Assembly (NCBI GenBank): GCA_018340805.1
Contig: JACMZG010001914.1
Coordinates: 4,899,369 to 4,963,368 of the forward strand
Direction: 5' to 3'
DNA from: Microvelia longipes
Lineage: Eukaryota; Arthropoda; Insecta; Hemiptera; Veliidae
Length of the DNA: 64,000 bases
The notes beneath the pieces were generated by a model. The model did not search any database, had not been told where the DNA came from, and was given only the letters and a program-made list of their open reading frames with translations. How positions within the stretch are numbered: the stretch's first letter is position 1; each line of letters opens with the position of its first letter. Shown here piece by piece: positions 1 to 12,033 of this stretch. A program made the translations under genes and the position numbers.

Positions 1-190
1 AGGGAAAAATGGCTGTTTATTCTTGAGGTACATACAATATTTTATCTTCAAAAGAGAAAAAACACATACTAGATATAGAAATTTAATAACATTTAAACAT
101 GTGTAACATAATAATAACATTATTTTAGACAGTATAACCGAAGTATGCTAACATTATATTTTTACTAATAGTCTTTACTTTATTACTTAC

Positions 191-359
191 TCTCACACCA
201 TTTCTTAAAATCGTCGTACTTTTTATCGTAAATTTGTCTTGATTTATTTGGCAAGAGACTACTTTTTATTTCTCTTGCTTCTTCTAGAATATCAGGAGGT
301 GTATGTAGATCCAATCTTACAAGTTCATCAATTGAGACGATGTTACTATCATTATCCAT
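191..359 (-). CDS. First coding exon of a tyrosine-recombinase-like (Crypton-derived) protein, partial
   Basis: The ATG at 359-357 sits in a strong Kozak context (ACCATGG). Fifty-six codons follow before a good splice donor (GAGA|GTAAGT, intron from 190); without splicing the frame stops at 183-185. The encoded piece is acidic at its start, then carries LPNKSRQIYDKKYDDFKKWC. This resembles the start of the N-terminal SAM-like region of eukaryotic tyrosine recombinases and their domesticated relatives (pattern LPxKSRxxYxxxYxxFxxW), recognised from memory and not by search. The catalytic domain is not in the window and would lie beyond base 1. Whether this is a host gene or a transposon gene cannot be decided here. 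Confidence 0.5.
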
Positions 360-469
360 GGTTATACACTAACACTTACACAGTTTTAACTCAATAAATA
401 AGTTTGTATCGAAAAATACTATAACAAACACAAATAAAAGTATTTCTTAAAAGAATTATTAATATTGTT

Positions 470-560
470 AAACACGTGTTTATATTGATATCAATATAAA
501 ACGCGCATGCGTAGTTTGATGTTTGTTTTGTTCGTTACTACGTGTTTCGTGCATGCGCAA
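470..560 (-). promoter_or_regulatory. Candidate promoter region with paired palindromes and NRF1-like sites
   Basis: Two perfect palindromes overlap by one base: AAACACGTGTTT (470-481, with an E-box CACGTG) and TATATTGATATCAATATA (481-498). Just beyond are GCGCATGCG (503-511) and TGCATGCGCAA (550-560), both close to the NRF1/erect-wing consensus. They lie 110-200 bp upstream of the ATG at 359, where a promoter for the minus-strand exon would be. Function is inferred only from position and motif shape. Confidence 0.35.
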
Positions 561-2100
561 TGTCTGATTTTCATTTTAGTCCCGCATTTTACTTTAGTCC
601 CGTATATTAAGATATGGGAGGAAAAGCCCTGTTGTAGTCCCTTATATTAGAATAAAAAAGGTCATTTTAGTCCCTTTTGGAGATAAATTAGTTTTCATTT
701 TCCTCCTGTTTTATAACAAAGGTATACAAAGCAAAGGTAATCAAAATATCTACGAACAATATGGAATTTTAAAAGCCGTCATTATATACCTATTTTCTTT
801 AAAAATTACACCACCCATTAGGACTGTAATATTTTTTTTGGAAAGCAGCAAGCCTCATCAACAAAAAATGAAATTTACGAAAGTTTTTCCTGCCAAAACA
901 AACAATTATCTGAAATTTTAAAAAAAGAAGTTTTTTTCAGTCAAAATGATACTTTAATTATCTGAAGAAAATTGAAATGAAAGAAAATGGTTATTACTCT
1001 GTACTTTAATTCTTTATTTAAATGTTTTACTGGTATAATCCAAGACTTGGTTTTTATAAAGAAATATTAGTTTCAGTGGATAGAATCAAGCTCTCGACAC
1101 TTTTATTAACATTAAGTTGCAATTTTGTAGGTGTAAGTAGTTTATAAAAAGATATTTCTTAAAAAAATATATTGTTTTAGAAGAGGCATTTGTTGTTTTG
1201 AATTATAAACGATGCGAGGAGAGTTTAAGAAAAACGCTGTTTCGTGGTGGGCTTGATGAGCGCCGTAATATGGGCGCTGAGTATTTGATGATAGGCTAAT
1301 AGATTAAGGATGAAGATATAGGTTTTGCGGTGGTGAGCACGTCAATGTTGATGGTAAATCAGACGTTTCTCTTCCACTGTGGGAGACATCTTCAGGGATG
1401 TAGGACATCATGGGTGAAAATAGAATGAGCATTGTGTTTTCATCCATGATTTTCTTTATCCCTAAATCATGTCTGATTCCTATCGTCAAATTCACCATCT
1501 TCATGCAACTAAACGTGGAAGCCAACGCAGTTTATTAGATAAAGGATGTTCAGCTTCAGAGGTTCTCAATTTCTGAAAGGACCACTTCGAGTGATTTAAA
1601 ATCGAACAGGGACAAACCAGATTAAACCAGATTAAAAATTAATTGATCTTGTAAATAGAATAACTACCAGTATACCTCATCCTTCTCTTCAATTAATGTA
1701 TCTTTTACTTGTCTTTGTTTATATATTTTCCGTTTTCAATACTTTTATATGTTCTTCATATTTTTTATTTATTAATTTTTTATTTTAATTGTAAGTTTTA
1801 TTACTTCAGACTGTATTTATTAAAATACCTCGGAACACTAAGACATCCACTTAATGGGGAAAAACACTTAAATTTAATTATGGAAACAATAATAAATAAA
1901 AATGATAATAATAATAATAATAAAATAAATCGCTTATGGACAATTTATAAATTTTTATATAATAAAGGAATATTCAAATGTAAATATGTAAGTAATTAAA
2001 AAAAAAATAAATAAAGTTTTCACCGATTCTTTTCCTAATAATGAACAGTGCGTGTAGTACTTAAGAGTGGAGCACGCACTATAAAAAAAAGCAGATTAAA
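561..2100. other. AT-rich intergenic stretch without a supported gene
   Basis: The short phrase TTTTAGTCCC or a close variant recurs four times at 576-690. An (ATA)n run sits at about 1905-1925. A hammerhead-like motif is listed separately at 1360-1394. I see no convincing coding exon. Confidence 0.5.
1360..1394 (-). ncRNA. Degenerate hammerhead-like motif
   Basis: On the minus strand CTGAAGA (1394-1388) is followed by an arm pair of about eight positions with one mismatch (TCTCCCAC/GTGGAAGA), then GAAACGTC, in which ACGT is self-complementary. The order fits the small hammerhead variants known from Penelope-like elements. Helix I is weak, so activity is doubtful. Confidence 0.3.
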
Positions 2101-2202
2101 CCATCTATCCTACCCACCTATACTCGACTCGGCTATAATCAAGGATAAGGGTATACGCGCTAAGTCGATTTGTCATATAACAAAGTGACCCCGTTGAGAG
2201 TA

Positions 2203-2580
2203 AAAAAATTCTGGCCCGGTGGTCCACAAACCTGGATAACAAATATGATTTTAGCCTCCAATGCTTGTGCGTGGTGGCAATAACGATCTTCTGATCGTCA
2301 TTGTCACTAAGAGCTATGCTTGTTTGTAGTGACAATAACGACCAGATGATTGTTATCGTCACTAAGAGCTATGCTTGTTTGTAGTGACAATAACGACCAG
2401 AAGATTGTTATCGTCACTAAGAGATCAGTTCTCTGACCTTTTGTTAAGATGTCACTTAGAGGAACTAAGAGAAAGCATAGCTCTTAGGGACACTATCACT
2501 AAGAGCTATGCTTTCTCTTAGTTGCCCTTAGTGAGATCTTTACAAGAGGTCAGAGAACAGACCTCTTGTAAAGAGAAGGG
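2203..2580. repeat. Tandem and palindromic cluster with several perfect hairpins
   Basis: A unit of about 55 bp beginning CACTAAGAG starts at 2304, 2360 and 2415; each unit holds an internal near-palindrome (GTGACAATAAC/GTTATCGTCAC). Next comes a perfect hairpin with 25-bp arms at 2463-2487 and 2499-2523. It is enclosed by a longer imperfect pair at 2424-2449 and 2538-2563, and the right member has its own 14-bp perfect partner at 2559-2572. The left edge (2203-2222) matches the outer end of the foldback family found at 50143-50818. Confidence 0.7.
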
Positions 2581-3913
2581 CACATGACATTTTATTTGTT
2601 ACTTAAAACTATTACAGAAACTATTAGAATTTATACAGAAATTTTTAAGTAATTTATTATTAACTATGCGGCCTTTTAGAAGTACAAAGAAATAAGTTAT
2701 AGATAAAATATAAATTAAAAATGTTTAAGAATGCAATAAAACGCGTCTAGCAACTATATAGCTTTCCTAGTTCGCGAATTCTATAATATAATTTTTTATT
2801 TATTATACGAATTTTAAACTCTTAAAATGTTCTGCGGACCAGTTGGAAACTACACGCAGACCATCAGCTGGGAACCAGTGTGTTAATTTATTTGAAAATA
2901 GGAGCCCAACTTTTAGATTTCTTAATGGAATATTTTTTTTAACTCCCACCAAAGTTGAAAATGGTCTTTGATCCTTTTATAGTCAATCTAGACTTGATTG
3001 GCAATTACGGTTCATCTCAGACCGATGTGGGTTCATTTACGGAAACTGTGAATCAATTCTTATTTAATTTATTACGAAACAAACAAACGAAATTCATAAA
3101 ATCTTGCCACTGAGTTGTTTTATTAGCTTAACTACTTAAATCTTAAGGGTTTCCAATAACAAGCTAACAATTATTAATCTCTTTAGACAGCATTTAACAG
3201 ATCGATAGCATTCATACAGGAAAAAATCTTTTTGTAAAAACAAATAAAAATCTTTATTGGAATTTTTCCTCATCACATCGGATTCGCTACGCCCTACGCT
3301 GAAGGAAATTAATTTTTCCCTTAAAAATACATTCGCATGCGCCCAAACAAAGCCTAGGAGTATTAGAGCTTGTCTTAGCTTGCTCCACTTGAACTTTTTT
3401 TTAAACTAACCGAGATTTAAAATAAACAATTTCAAAAGAAATTCTATTGAAAATTCGCTCTTAAAATAGATCAATTCATGATCATTTATCTAAAAATAAA
3501 CTCTGATTAATTATTTGTCATCAGAGACAATGATCATAAGATTTTTTTCCAGCGACGATTGTTGGATTGTGATAATAACAAATGATGTTTAGCGCTACAC
3601 CTCCGTCGGACCACCCTACCCAACCATTAACGTGACAACAAGGTACTCATTGTCGATCTATATGTACTTTGTTGCTCTAACAAAGTACTTGACGATTCAT
3701 TGTTTACGTTTGTGGGGGCTTTTGTTCGAAATTTCGTAACCGCAGATCTCGTTATTCATTGTCATGTGTTGGTATCAGTTTAAATGAGAAATGACCACCA
3801 TTTAGTTTTTCTTTTAAATACAATCATCATTCAGGATATTTAAAAACATAGAGGCTGATGAAAAGCTTGTTTCTGAGAGTTATTTGCTTTGTCAACGAAT
3901 TTTTCTTATCCGT

Positions 3914-3915
<2 letters not shown>
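2581..3915. other. Intergenic, nothing recognised
   Basis: AT-rich sequence with no supported exon or complete repeat. Around 3640-3700 the stretches GTACTCATTGTCGAT and GTACTTGACGATTCATTG are loosely similar. Confidence 0.4.

Positions 3916-3990
<75 letters not shown>
3916..3990. repeat. (AT)n microsatellite
   Basis: Uninterrupted AT dinucleotides over about 75 bp. Confidence 0.95.
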
Positions 3991-3998
<8 letters not shown>

Positions 3999-4083
3999 AT
4001 ATAAATAAATCAGCCTCAAGATATAATAATTCGGCAAAAGGGAAGTAAGTGAGTTTTCTTAGCCTTATCCTGATTCTTTCAAT

Positions 4084-4116
4084 TATATATATATATATAT
4101 ATATAATATATATATA

Positions 4117-4170
<54 letters not shown>
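4084..4170. repeat. (AT)n microsatellite next to a dispersed repeat
   Basis: AT dinucleotides with two phase breaks. The sequence to the right (4171-4255) is related, in reverse orientation, to 15700-15780, so the microsatellite looks like the end of a dispersed element. Confidence 0.9.
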
Positions 4171-4173
<3 letters not shown>

Positions 4174-5029
4174 CACTTGTGTGTGTTCCAACACACAACA
4201 CACATTTTCTAACCTAGCTTAAAGGATTCTTTAACCTTCCACGCCTTGTCATACAAGTATATATCACAGGAATTTATACAAAATCGAAAATCAAAGCCCC
4301 CAACATTTCCGTTATTCAAACAACCTCATAAGCGTTGTTTTCATGGTAAAAACTCGCTATAAAATTGTTGAATTGAATTTATTCAAACAATTTTTAAGAC
4401 TTTCATTGTATTTTAATCATTTTCGAAACTCTAGGACTATATTTAAGGTTTATTCTTGGGTAATCTGAAATTGTCCACCCAATGTATAAAAATATATACT
4501 ATTTGATACTTATTACAAATATATCTATGTATTCTATAACTAACCTGAACCAAAAATCAAAACTAAAGTATGATTAAATTGTGAACGATCAAATTGTAAA
4601 ATTTCTTATGACAATCACTTAAATTGTAAAAGTGCATTACGGAACTAGTGAGGAAAAGGGAACTTTGCATGCGAGTATGGATTTGGAGCGCGAGTGAAAT
4701 ATATCCACCAATAGTGATAGTATTCGTTTTTAAAAAAGTTATTTACTTTAGTAACACTTCTATAGTTAATGAAGTAAGCGAATTCGTAAATTAGAAGAAC
4801 TCTTATGAGAACTAGCAACTAGTTCTCACGAGAACTAAAAACTCATTGATAAGGGATCACGGAAGAATCCTTCTTACTTTCAGCACTGGTAAACAAAATA
4901 GAATTTCATTTATTTACAGCACTAGTGCCGAATGTGAGAAGAATTCTTCTTCAAAAATGTAAAGACATATTTTCCGTGAAATTTGACAGACATGTAATGT
5001 CAAAATGACGTATCTATCGTAGATAAAAG

Positions 5030-5337
5030 CATAGAGATATTAATACTAGAGGAGCCCTATAGGTTACATTTTAAAACATCGATAAAGTAACCTGACCACC
5101 TTCGCTTATAAATATAATCAAATGATCAGTACAAAATTACAATAACTTATATAATAAAACGTTATAAATACAATTCAAAACACGGAAGACGAAAACAATT
5201 AATTTCTTATAACCATAATTTACTCAAGAAGGAGGTTTTAATGTGGATACACAGAGCCCCTGAGAGCCCCAAAAAGATGTTTCAGGTTTTTTAATGTATT
5301 TAGATAGGCTATGCCTCCTCTAGTATATATCTCTATG
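5030..5337 (+). mobile_element. hAT-like MITE, family A
   Basis: The ends are CATAGAGATATTAATACT and its approximate reverse complement. The body includes GTAACCTGACCACCTTCG and CACAGAGCCCCTGAGAGCC, shared with the copies at 29234, 59247 and 60007. Flanking 8-mers (GATAAAAG and GACAAAGG) are a decayed target duplication. There is no coding capacity. Confidence 0.8.
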
Positions 5338-6517
5338 GACAAAGGAATAAAAAGTGTTCTTTAAAAGCATACGTCTGACATTTTTTAACAGAGCTTCTTG
5401 CATATTTCTTCTTCGTCTTCTAAAAAAAATGTTTCCAAGTTGAATCCGATGCCTATTTAAATTCGAATAAATGTTAAGTTCAACCTAACAGAATATAAAT
5501 GAAACACAGGTGATTTTCTATTAAAGTTTGCCGGAGTTAATATTCCGGTATAGTTCGAAATGGTAACCGGATTTTATTTTTTACAAAAACCACCGTTTAT
5601 ATTTTTAATAGTAATATTTCTTGTGCGAGGCATGGCAGTATTAGTTTCTTTGTCGGTCGGCTACAAAAAGGTTTTTTTAAGAGAAATATTATTTAATTTA
5701 ATTTGTAAGGCTACTTCTTCTTAATCGTTTACCATATCGCCTTCTTGTTTTTATTAGAAAATGCCGCCGAAGCCGAGATGGAAATTATATTCCCCTACAG
5801 TGTTTAATTCCTCAGGCTAAAAGGATTTTTAAAATGAAATAGATTTTTCTATTAAAATTACGATTTCCATTAATGTTGGTTCTCCTGAGTTATTTACTTT
5901 TGGAAACTTCATCCCACATACTGCTTCTTCTATAGAAATATTCCCTCTATGCAATATACACTCTAAATCAATATCGCTCAATGTAAAAACTATCTATCAA
6001 ATTTTTTAAACTCTATTCCTATCTATTTTATGTTAATTCTTCTTATTTCTCACAAAAGCAAAATGAACTTTAACACTTTCAATTCTTTGTCTTTTACATT
6101 TTTTAGATCAAGTTTTCAAGAATTCAAATAAGTTGATTAATTATTTCACTACTGTGGCCAAAGGTCACGCGGCCAATCTCGTCGTAAGCGTCGTAGAGGA
6201 TTAAAAAGAGTGGTTCTGTGATAAAGGATTTGGATGGGCATCTATTTTCTTTTATAAGTATCTATAAAAGGTATCTTTTATAGGTATCTATTTTATTTTC
6301 TTTTATAATCTGATACGAGAGAAAGCAAAGACTTTGACCAACGGGAATTTTAAGGGCCATTGTGATTAGTTTGGTTGGATTCGAGCCAGGGAGCTTGAAC
6401 TATTTGGCGGAGGACTATAGACTTGAATATGTTTAAGGTTGGTAGGTTTAATGAAACCAAATACTTCAGCACTGTTTGACCATGGTGGTTTTATCATGCT
6501 TTTGTAAATGAGTTATT
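5338..6517. other. Intergenic, no gene recognised
   Basis: AT-rich. A short local repeat (TTTTATAAGTATCTATAAAAGG) lies near 6250-6300. No splice-bounded open frame was found. Confidence 0.4.
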
Positions 6518-6800
6518 GAGGGTTAGGCCCTTAGGCCCTTAGGCTCTTAGGCTCTCAGAAGCTCTGTGTAACCTCATTGAAACCTCCTTCAAGAGTAAGT
6601 TAAGGTCATAATAAATCAATTGATTTTGCTTTCCCGCACATTGTTTGTGTTTTGATTGGTATTTTTAACATTCTCTTATATAAGTTATTGTAATTTTGTA
6701 CTGATTATTTGATTGTACTTATAATCGAAGGTGGTCAGGTTCCTTTTTCGAGGCTTCACAATTTAACCAATAGGGCCTCTCTAGTAATAATGTCTCTATG
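6518..6800 (-). mobile_element. hAT-like MITE, family A, with an expanded end
   Basis: Reverse-orientation copy of the element at 5030-5337. The right end TAATAATGTCTCTATG is intact. Near 6520-6555 a short GGCCCTTAG unit is repeated, and the left terminus is lost. Confidence 0.7.
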
Positions 6801-9800
6801 TCCAGCATTATGTTACTTATTTGTTCGTAGCAGTAGCTAAAGAGGACCTTGAAAACTTATTTTCAAACAATATCTAACAACAAAAGTATGTAAAGATCAG
6901 AGGTACAAAAGTATTTGTTACTAAAAGAACTTTAAGTGTGCTTAGAACTTCTATTGATACAGATGTCACAAAGTTTGAACCCAACTTGACATAAATATCT
7001 TTTTAAATTACACCTTTTTGCAAGGGTTTAAGAATATCTTTTAAAAAGGATAAGAGAGGTCATAAAATATTTCCAGGATATTGATGAGTAACAGATTTCA
7101 ACTTCCTGAAGGACTTGACCATCCTAAAGGACCATCCTACTCGAGGTCCAAGATCTCCCCAGGGATCTAATCTGACCACTCTACTCTTCATGATGGAACG
7201 ATTTTCGACCTAAAACTAATTTTGTAACAATCTTTTATCTTTTATGACAGTCAATAAAGCTAAAAGAGATTTCACAATAGCACAATTAAAATTAAATTTG
7301 TAACAAATGGTTTTCAGTTGGCATTTTTGTGCTGGGACAACTTAATTATATTTTTTTAAATATAAGTAGTCAGTTATACGAAAGAGCAACAGAATTTTTA
7401 AGAAATCGGGCACATGGCATCTCGGAACTTTTTCTCTTCTAACTGGAATCCCCATCGATTATTTCCATTACTTTGAACTGTTTTCACTCGTACTCAGGCA
7501 GAAAAATATCTGTTTCGCTTCTAGTGGTTAACCATTCAGAATATAAAAATCTGTGCAAGAACTGGAAAAGCATTCTTAAAGAAATACGACCGCCTTGCCA
7601 ACCCCCGCGTCAGAATATTCTTCCTTAAAACGCTGGTAACACGATTTTGGTTTTTACGCGCGTTCAATTCCATAAGCTAGAATCTTCTATAAACGGAATG
7701 ACGCGTTAAGTCGATATGACGTATAACAAAGTGACCCTATTAAGGATGAGAATTAGAAGAAATAATCGCGAAACATATTTCAAAAACAAATTTCACATGG
7801 TTGCAATAATTAAATTAACTGCACAGGTCTTAAATTTGGAGGCAAACTTCCTTCCGATGAATAAATTTGTGACTAAAAACAAATCCTTAAAGGTAATATA
7901 AAATAAATAGTCGTTAATTATTAAATCAAATTATATTATTTTAGGACTACAGTCTTAGAAAATTTTAATTATGTTAGTAGTAATATGGGGGGAGGGGGGA
8001 GTGGTAGTAACTACCAGGCAAGTAGCGTTTATTATTCCGTTTCTCTTAGTTCTAGAGCCGTTAAGCGAATGCATATTGGCTTATAGAGAGAGTGGTCCAA
8101 TCGTGCCACTAGGTCATATTTCTATTTGAACAGGTTACGTGAATTTCCATCCACATCATGACAACAGTTCATACTCCACGCGATTATCATCTCTTCCTTG
8201 TCATGTAATCAAACTTTCTATCATTATTAAATCCAAATTGTCCTGTAAGTCGCCGCACAAGGCAAAGGTGCGAACGAATAATTAAGGTTACGATTCGTGC
8301 GGACACAATGGGAACGCTGGCACTAGCAATTATTGCGCAGTAATAACGTTTTCAATTACACCACCTTTATTCACCAGGACATCGTGCCTTGCGCAGCTTT
8401 TTAAAAGTACAATTTTTTTAGCATCACGAACTTTTTATGATACTTTTTCTTTTATTACGAAAAATCAGTTTTAAATGATGCCACCCAAACAGCATCAGGC
8501 AAATTAAAGTCCTGGGGCGTCTGCAAGCTGTTTAATTTTGTTGGGTAGGGGAGATGTCGCACATTAAATTTTTTCCGATTCCAGAATACCGTCAACAATA
8601 AATTTGTCACTGAAAATGCACCTTAAAAATAAATTATAAATAGAGCAACCCCTAACTAATATAAAATTTAAAACCTTTTCAATTTTTAATTTTCCTCATT
8701 TATGCCGTAGGTATAGGAAAAGTATTGTGTTTGCAAAAAAGTCCAAACCCGGGATGTTACCGGATTTATCCGTTTCAGGTGTTTATAAAACCTCCTGAAT
8801 GGTTTTTACAAAGTTGTCTGTCTAGCTGTCTGTTGTCGTAGCTTTCAGTGTATTTATGCTACAAAGTTGAAACTTTGTACAAAAATCAGTCTATAAGTGT
8901 AGTTTTACTACCCAGAAAATATTTTTTATAACGTTACTAACCCGCAATAATGACTCAAAATTTCAAAAAATCATAAAAGGGGGAAAAATAATTGAAATTT
9001 GGCAGACATCTAGTCATTCATTAACAGTCATTAATTAATTTCATTAACAGTATTAGTTCCATGTTTATAAAATGAATGTTTCTTTAAAAATGGTTAAAAT
9101 TGGAAAATAATCTAATTTAGAATGATTTTCTGCAATCCAAGAAAAGTTTTATTTTTGATAATCAACTATTTTTATTACTCTATTTGAGTTTATTTTTCTT
9201 TATTTTTTTTAATTCAATCGAATTATTTCATTCACGAACATCAAAACTCATCGATTACAAAGATAAAGAAACCCTAAATTAAACGTATAATTAAATAACG
9301 TATAAATTCAGGTGTATCAATCTCCCTTGAAAAACAAATTAATATTCCATCGTCTAAACCCAGACCCACAGTCACACACGTACCAACCGAACAAATATAA
9401 TTAAATAAAACAAAACCTATCCTCTCTTGTAACTAATAATTATCAAAAAACAACAATCAATTAATAATAATAAACTGATGAAAAGTTTCTATTAGCATTT
9501 AAATTAATTGTAAATTATTATGGATCGTAAAGAGAAAAGTTTATAGTTTTATGGATAAAATTCGTATTCGAACTGGGTTTTGTTTACGTATTCTAACCGT
9601 ATCGTTATTTATCCTAACCTAACTATTTTTTTTTCATAAATGTCTTATGTTTTAATAATTTTGAGGCCCTAATTATGAAAATTTCTGTTGTAAACCTGGT
9701 CAATAGGCGTAAATAAAGTCTTTTATAAATAATCAAAGATACCAATTGGCCAACGATTTTTACTTTACTAGAGGCCATCACACTTAACAATGCAGAATGA

Positions 9801-10000
9801 TATTTGTCGGGAATGGCACTGATCACTGATGACCATCATTAGTACAGATTGATTATATTTGTTTGATATTGATGATGACTATAATCTGTCCAGTTTGATT
9901 ATTTGTAAGCTACTGATTATTAGCATCATCAGTTCTCTTTGATTCTTTATGGAGTATTGATTATGGCCTTCATCAGTGCAGTGTGACTGTTTGTTAGAGG
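6801..10000. other. Intergenic with repeat remnants
   Basis: Contains 7699-7730, which matches 2160-2195 (AAGTCGAT followed by ATAACAAAGTGACCC), a SINE tail fragment at 7972-8022, and 8701-8760, which is related to 11680-11740 and 47860-47930. At 9917-9930 a CTGATGATGCTA motif on the minus strand lacks the GAAA box of a hammerhead. No gene is supported. Confidence 0.45.
7972..8022 (-). repeat. SINE 3' tail fragment
   Basis: The segment AGTGGTAGTAACTACCAGG and its GTAGTAATATGGGG flank repeat the 3' tail of the SINE at 52672-53250. Confidence 0.6.
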
Positions 10001-10100
10001 TATCGGGGTCCTATATGTTAAATTTTGAAACATCGAAAAAGTAACCTGACAACCTTCGCTAAAAATATAATCAAAGAACAAAATTACAATAACTTGTCTT
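9998..10100 (+). mobile_element. hAT-like MITE, family A, left fragment
   Basis: Matches the first 100 bp of the family (TATATGTTAAATTTTGAAAC, then GTAACCTGACAACCTTCGCT). The remainder is missing, and a different AT-rich sequence follows. Confidence 0.65.
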
Positions 10101-10238
10101 AACACACTAAAACTTTAACACCTCTTTTTTTAACACCTAAAACGAATAATTTATATGATAACTATAGATTGCTGCAATGTTCAGTAGTATATACATAATC
10201 TAAGTCTCTTCACAAAAACTGCTTTAATTAGAAAACAA

Positions 10239-10272
10239 GAGCCGACTTTCGACCACTTCTGGCCATCCTCAG
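10239..10272 (-). ncRNA. Small hammerhead-like motif downstream of the Penelope-like ORF
   Basis: CTGAGGA (10272-10266), one unpaired T, helix II GGCCA/TGGTC closing a GAAG loop, then GAA, then AGTCGGCT, which is nearly self-complementary, then C. This is the layout of the small Penelope-associated hammerheads, in which a palindromic helix III is thought to form between two RNAs. The core differs from CTGATGA at the variable position. No convincing helix I is visible. Confidence 0.5.
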
Positions 10273-10715
10273 TCTAGACGAACAGTAAAGAACACAATTT
10301 AAAAACTTGAAAACAATAAAAAAATAAAAAAATAAAATTGTAAAAAGCAGAATAAAATAAATAACTAAAATAATTAAAATAAATAAATAAATAAAGAATA
10401 AATGTGAGGTTAAAAAATGATGAAATAAAATAATTAATAAAACCTAGAACCTAAAACAATTATAAAATCAAAAGCTAAAACGTTGAGTAGAGCGGATGTC
10501 CATAAAACCTACCATGCTAAATTGAGTGCCGAATTATATATAGCCCTTCAGAGGCGTAGGACGCACTGATTTCAATGCAATATTTTTGCACTTAAGCCGT
10601 TTTTCCTTCTCCTTAAGCCAATGTCGCACGCAGAGCTATGACTTTACTTTCACTCGTTCGTTGAGGGAAGTACCCGCATCTACATCCTTTAAAATTTCAT
10701 ATACCTCAAATGCAT

Positions 10716-10934
10716 CTAGTTTTCTGCCTTTGTCCTCATACCATAAGAACGACACTTGAAGCTATTCGCATGGTGGTCTTCATCTCTAATATGTCTGCGA
10801 AATCGCATTTCTCTAAACGTATGCTCGGCCAACCTTACTCTGTACTTGAGTCCTGTTTGGCCTTTGTAAGTTCCATCGCAGCCTCCACACTTAATACGAT
10901 ACATGCCTTTACAATCATTTACAGGGATAAACAT
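10716..10934 (-). pseudogene. GIY-YIG endonuclease domain of the Penelope-like element
   Basis: The frame has the hallmark order GMYRIKCGGCDGTYKGQTG, then RVRLAEHTF, then HIRDEDHHANSF. In known Penelope endonucleases the paired aromatic motifs, the Cys pair and the EH pair occur in this order; here the second motif is TYKGQT in place of the usual YIGQT. The frame is open for 72 residues but is cut off from the RT part by stops. Confidence 0.8.
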
Positions 10935-11089
10935 CTTTACCTCTAGAGATAACGTCTTTCATATTGTTGGTAGTCTTGAAAGCAATTCTATCACTCAGTT
11001 TCATTGCTTTAGCTACCTTCAAGCTCACATTTCCTATGAAAGGAACACATCATTTCTCGGTCTAATTAATCCTAGGTGCTATATCGCCG

Positions 11090-11376
11090 TTATGTATTCT
11101 TGACATAGCAGCTTTACGTTTCTTTTTGGAAATAAGTTTTTCTATTAAACTATAACTATAACCATTTTTCTCTGCTATTAATTTAATAACCTTAACTTAT
11201 TTATTATATGCCACGTCATCTAAAGGAAAATATTCAAGTCTGTGTATAAGTGAATGAAAAGCTGCTAACTTATGTTGCCAAGGATGAGCAGAATCAGCTG
11301 GAATATCTGTATCATTCGCGGTCGGTTTTCTGTAAATGTCAAATTTTAGACAAGGACCCGTTCTAGTTAAAGTTAT
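11090..11376 (-). pseudogene. Penelope-like RT, segment after the active site
   Basis: The conceptual translation contains LKFDIYRKPTANDTDIPADS, then HPWQHKLAAFHSLIHRLEYF, and later IKLIAEKNGYSYSLIEKLI. All match the conserved run after the active site in Penelope RTs (YRKPT, then S.HP...K.A..HSLI.R, then IA..NGY). A stop after AYNK and further stops near 11095 break the frame. Confidence 0.75.
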
Positions 11377-11577
11377 ATTTCAATAGTTTATTGACTTAAA
11401 AACTTATTCTCTTGTAAATTTGATGTTACGGCGTCTTGTATTAAGAGGTAGTCAATTGCAATTAATTGCAAATGAATAATTTTTCTGTTCAAAATCAAAA
11501 AAATGACAATATCCTAAAGTTTTATGACTTGTAAAACATGATGGAAATAAAGGCTATTTATTTATTTATTTAGTCTG
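11377..11577 (+). mobile_element. LINE 3' end with a TTTA tail inserted into the Penelope-like element
   Basis: The segment ends AATAAAGGCTATTTATTTA, a polyadenylation-like signal followed by a short tandem tail. The same ending occurs at 40160-40187. It separates two RT blocks that are continuous in the family, so it inserted after the Penelope-like element. Confidence 0.6.
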
Positions 11578-11664
11578 TAAATTGATCAAGTTCTTTCAAT
11601 GATCCCTCCCCTACGACTATGACGTCATCGATGTACCTTTTCCATACGTGAATTTTCAGGTGAA
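11578..11664 (-). pseudogene. Penelope-like RT active-site block (YIDD)
   Basis: The conceptual translation contains HVWKRYIDDVIVVGEGS followed by LKELDQF. The catalytic tyrosine and aspartates are encoded at 11635-11621. The order WKRY(I/V)DD, then a short loop, then ELD.F is typical of Penelope RTs. Confidence 0.7.
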
Positions 11665-12033
11665 ATCCCGGTTTTTACAATAATTCCGGTTCCGCAAACA
11701 CAATAATTTTTCTATATACCTATGTTATAAAGGAGCAATAAAAATATAAACACCAATTAATATAAATATACAAAATTAACAAAATATAAATTTTGTGCTT
11801 TTTGCGAGGTGTTTTTCCTTTTAGCGGCAGTTCACCCTTAAAAACTTGGCGATAAATCTTGAAGTAAATCTAAATAAAGAAGTATATACAATATAGTAGC
11901 TAATTAAATTAAACATATTTATTTTAAACAAATATATTTGCAAGCTTAGCATTTATTTACTAAAGGTTAAAGTTAAAATAAATAATTTGCAATCATTAAT
12001 AAATTGTATTTATTTACAAATGCTTTATTACAG

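Larger units (their letters stand above)
10239..11664 (-). mobile_element. Degenerate Penelope-like retroelement (RT, GIY-YIG endonuclease, hammerhead-like 3' motif)
   Basis: Reading down the minus strand, the order is: RT active-site block (11578-11664), an insertion (11377-11577), the RT block after the active site (11090-11376), a GIY-YIG endonuclease (10716-10934), a noncoding region, then a hammerhead-like motif (10239-10272). This is the architecture known for Penelope-like elements. Frameshifts and stops occur throughout, so the copy is dead. The 5' half of the RT is absent. Confidence 0.8.

Noticed and set aside
9890..9932. Further hammerhead motif (CTGATGATGCTA on the minus strand)
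   Set aside because: A helix II-like pair follows, but the GAAA box is absent.
10710..11103. Plus-strand frames at the Penelope-like locus
   Set aside because: They are antisense shadows of the GIY-YIG and RT frames.
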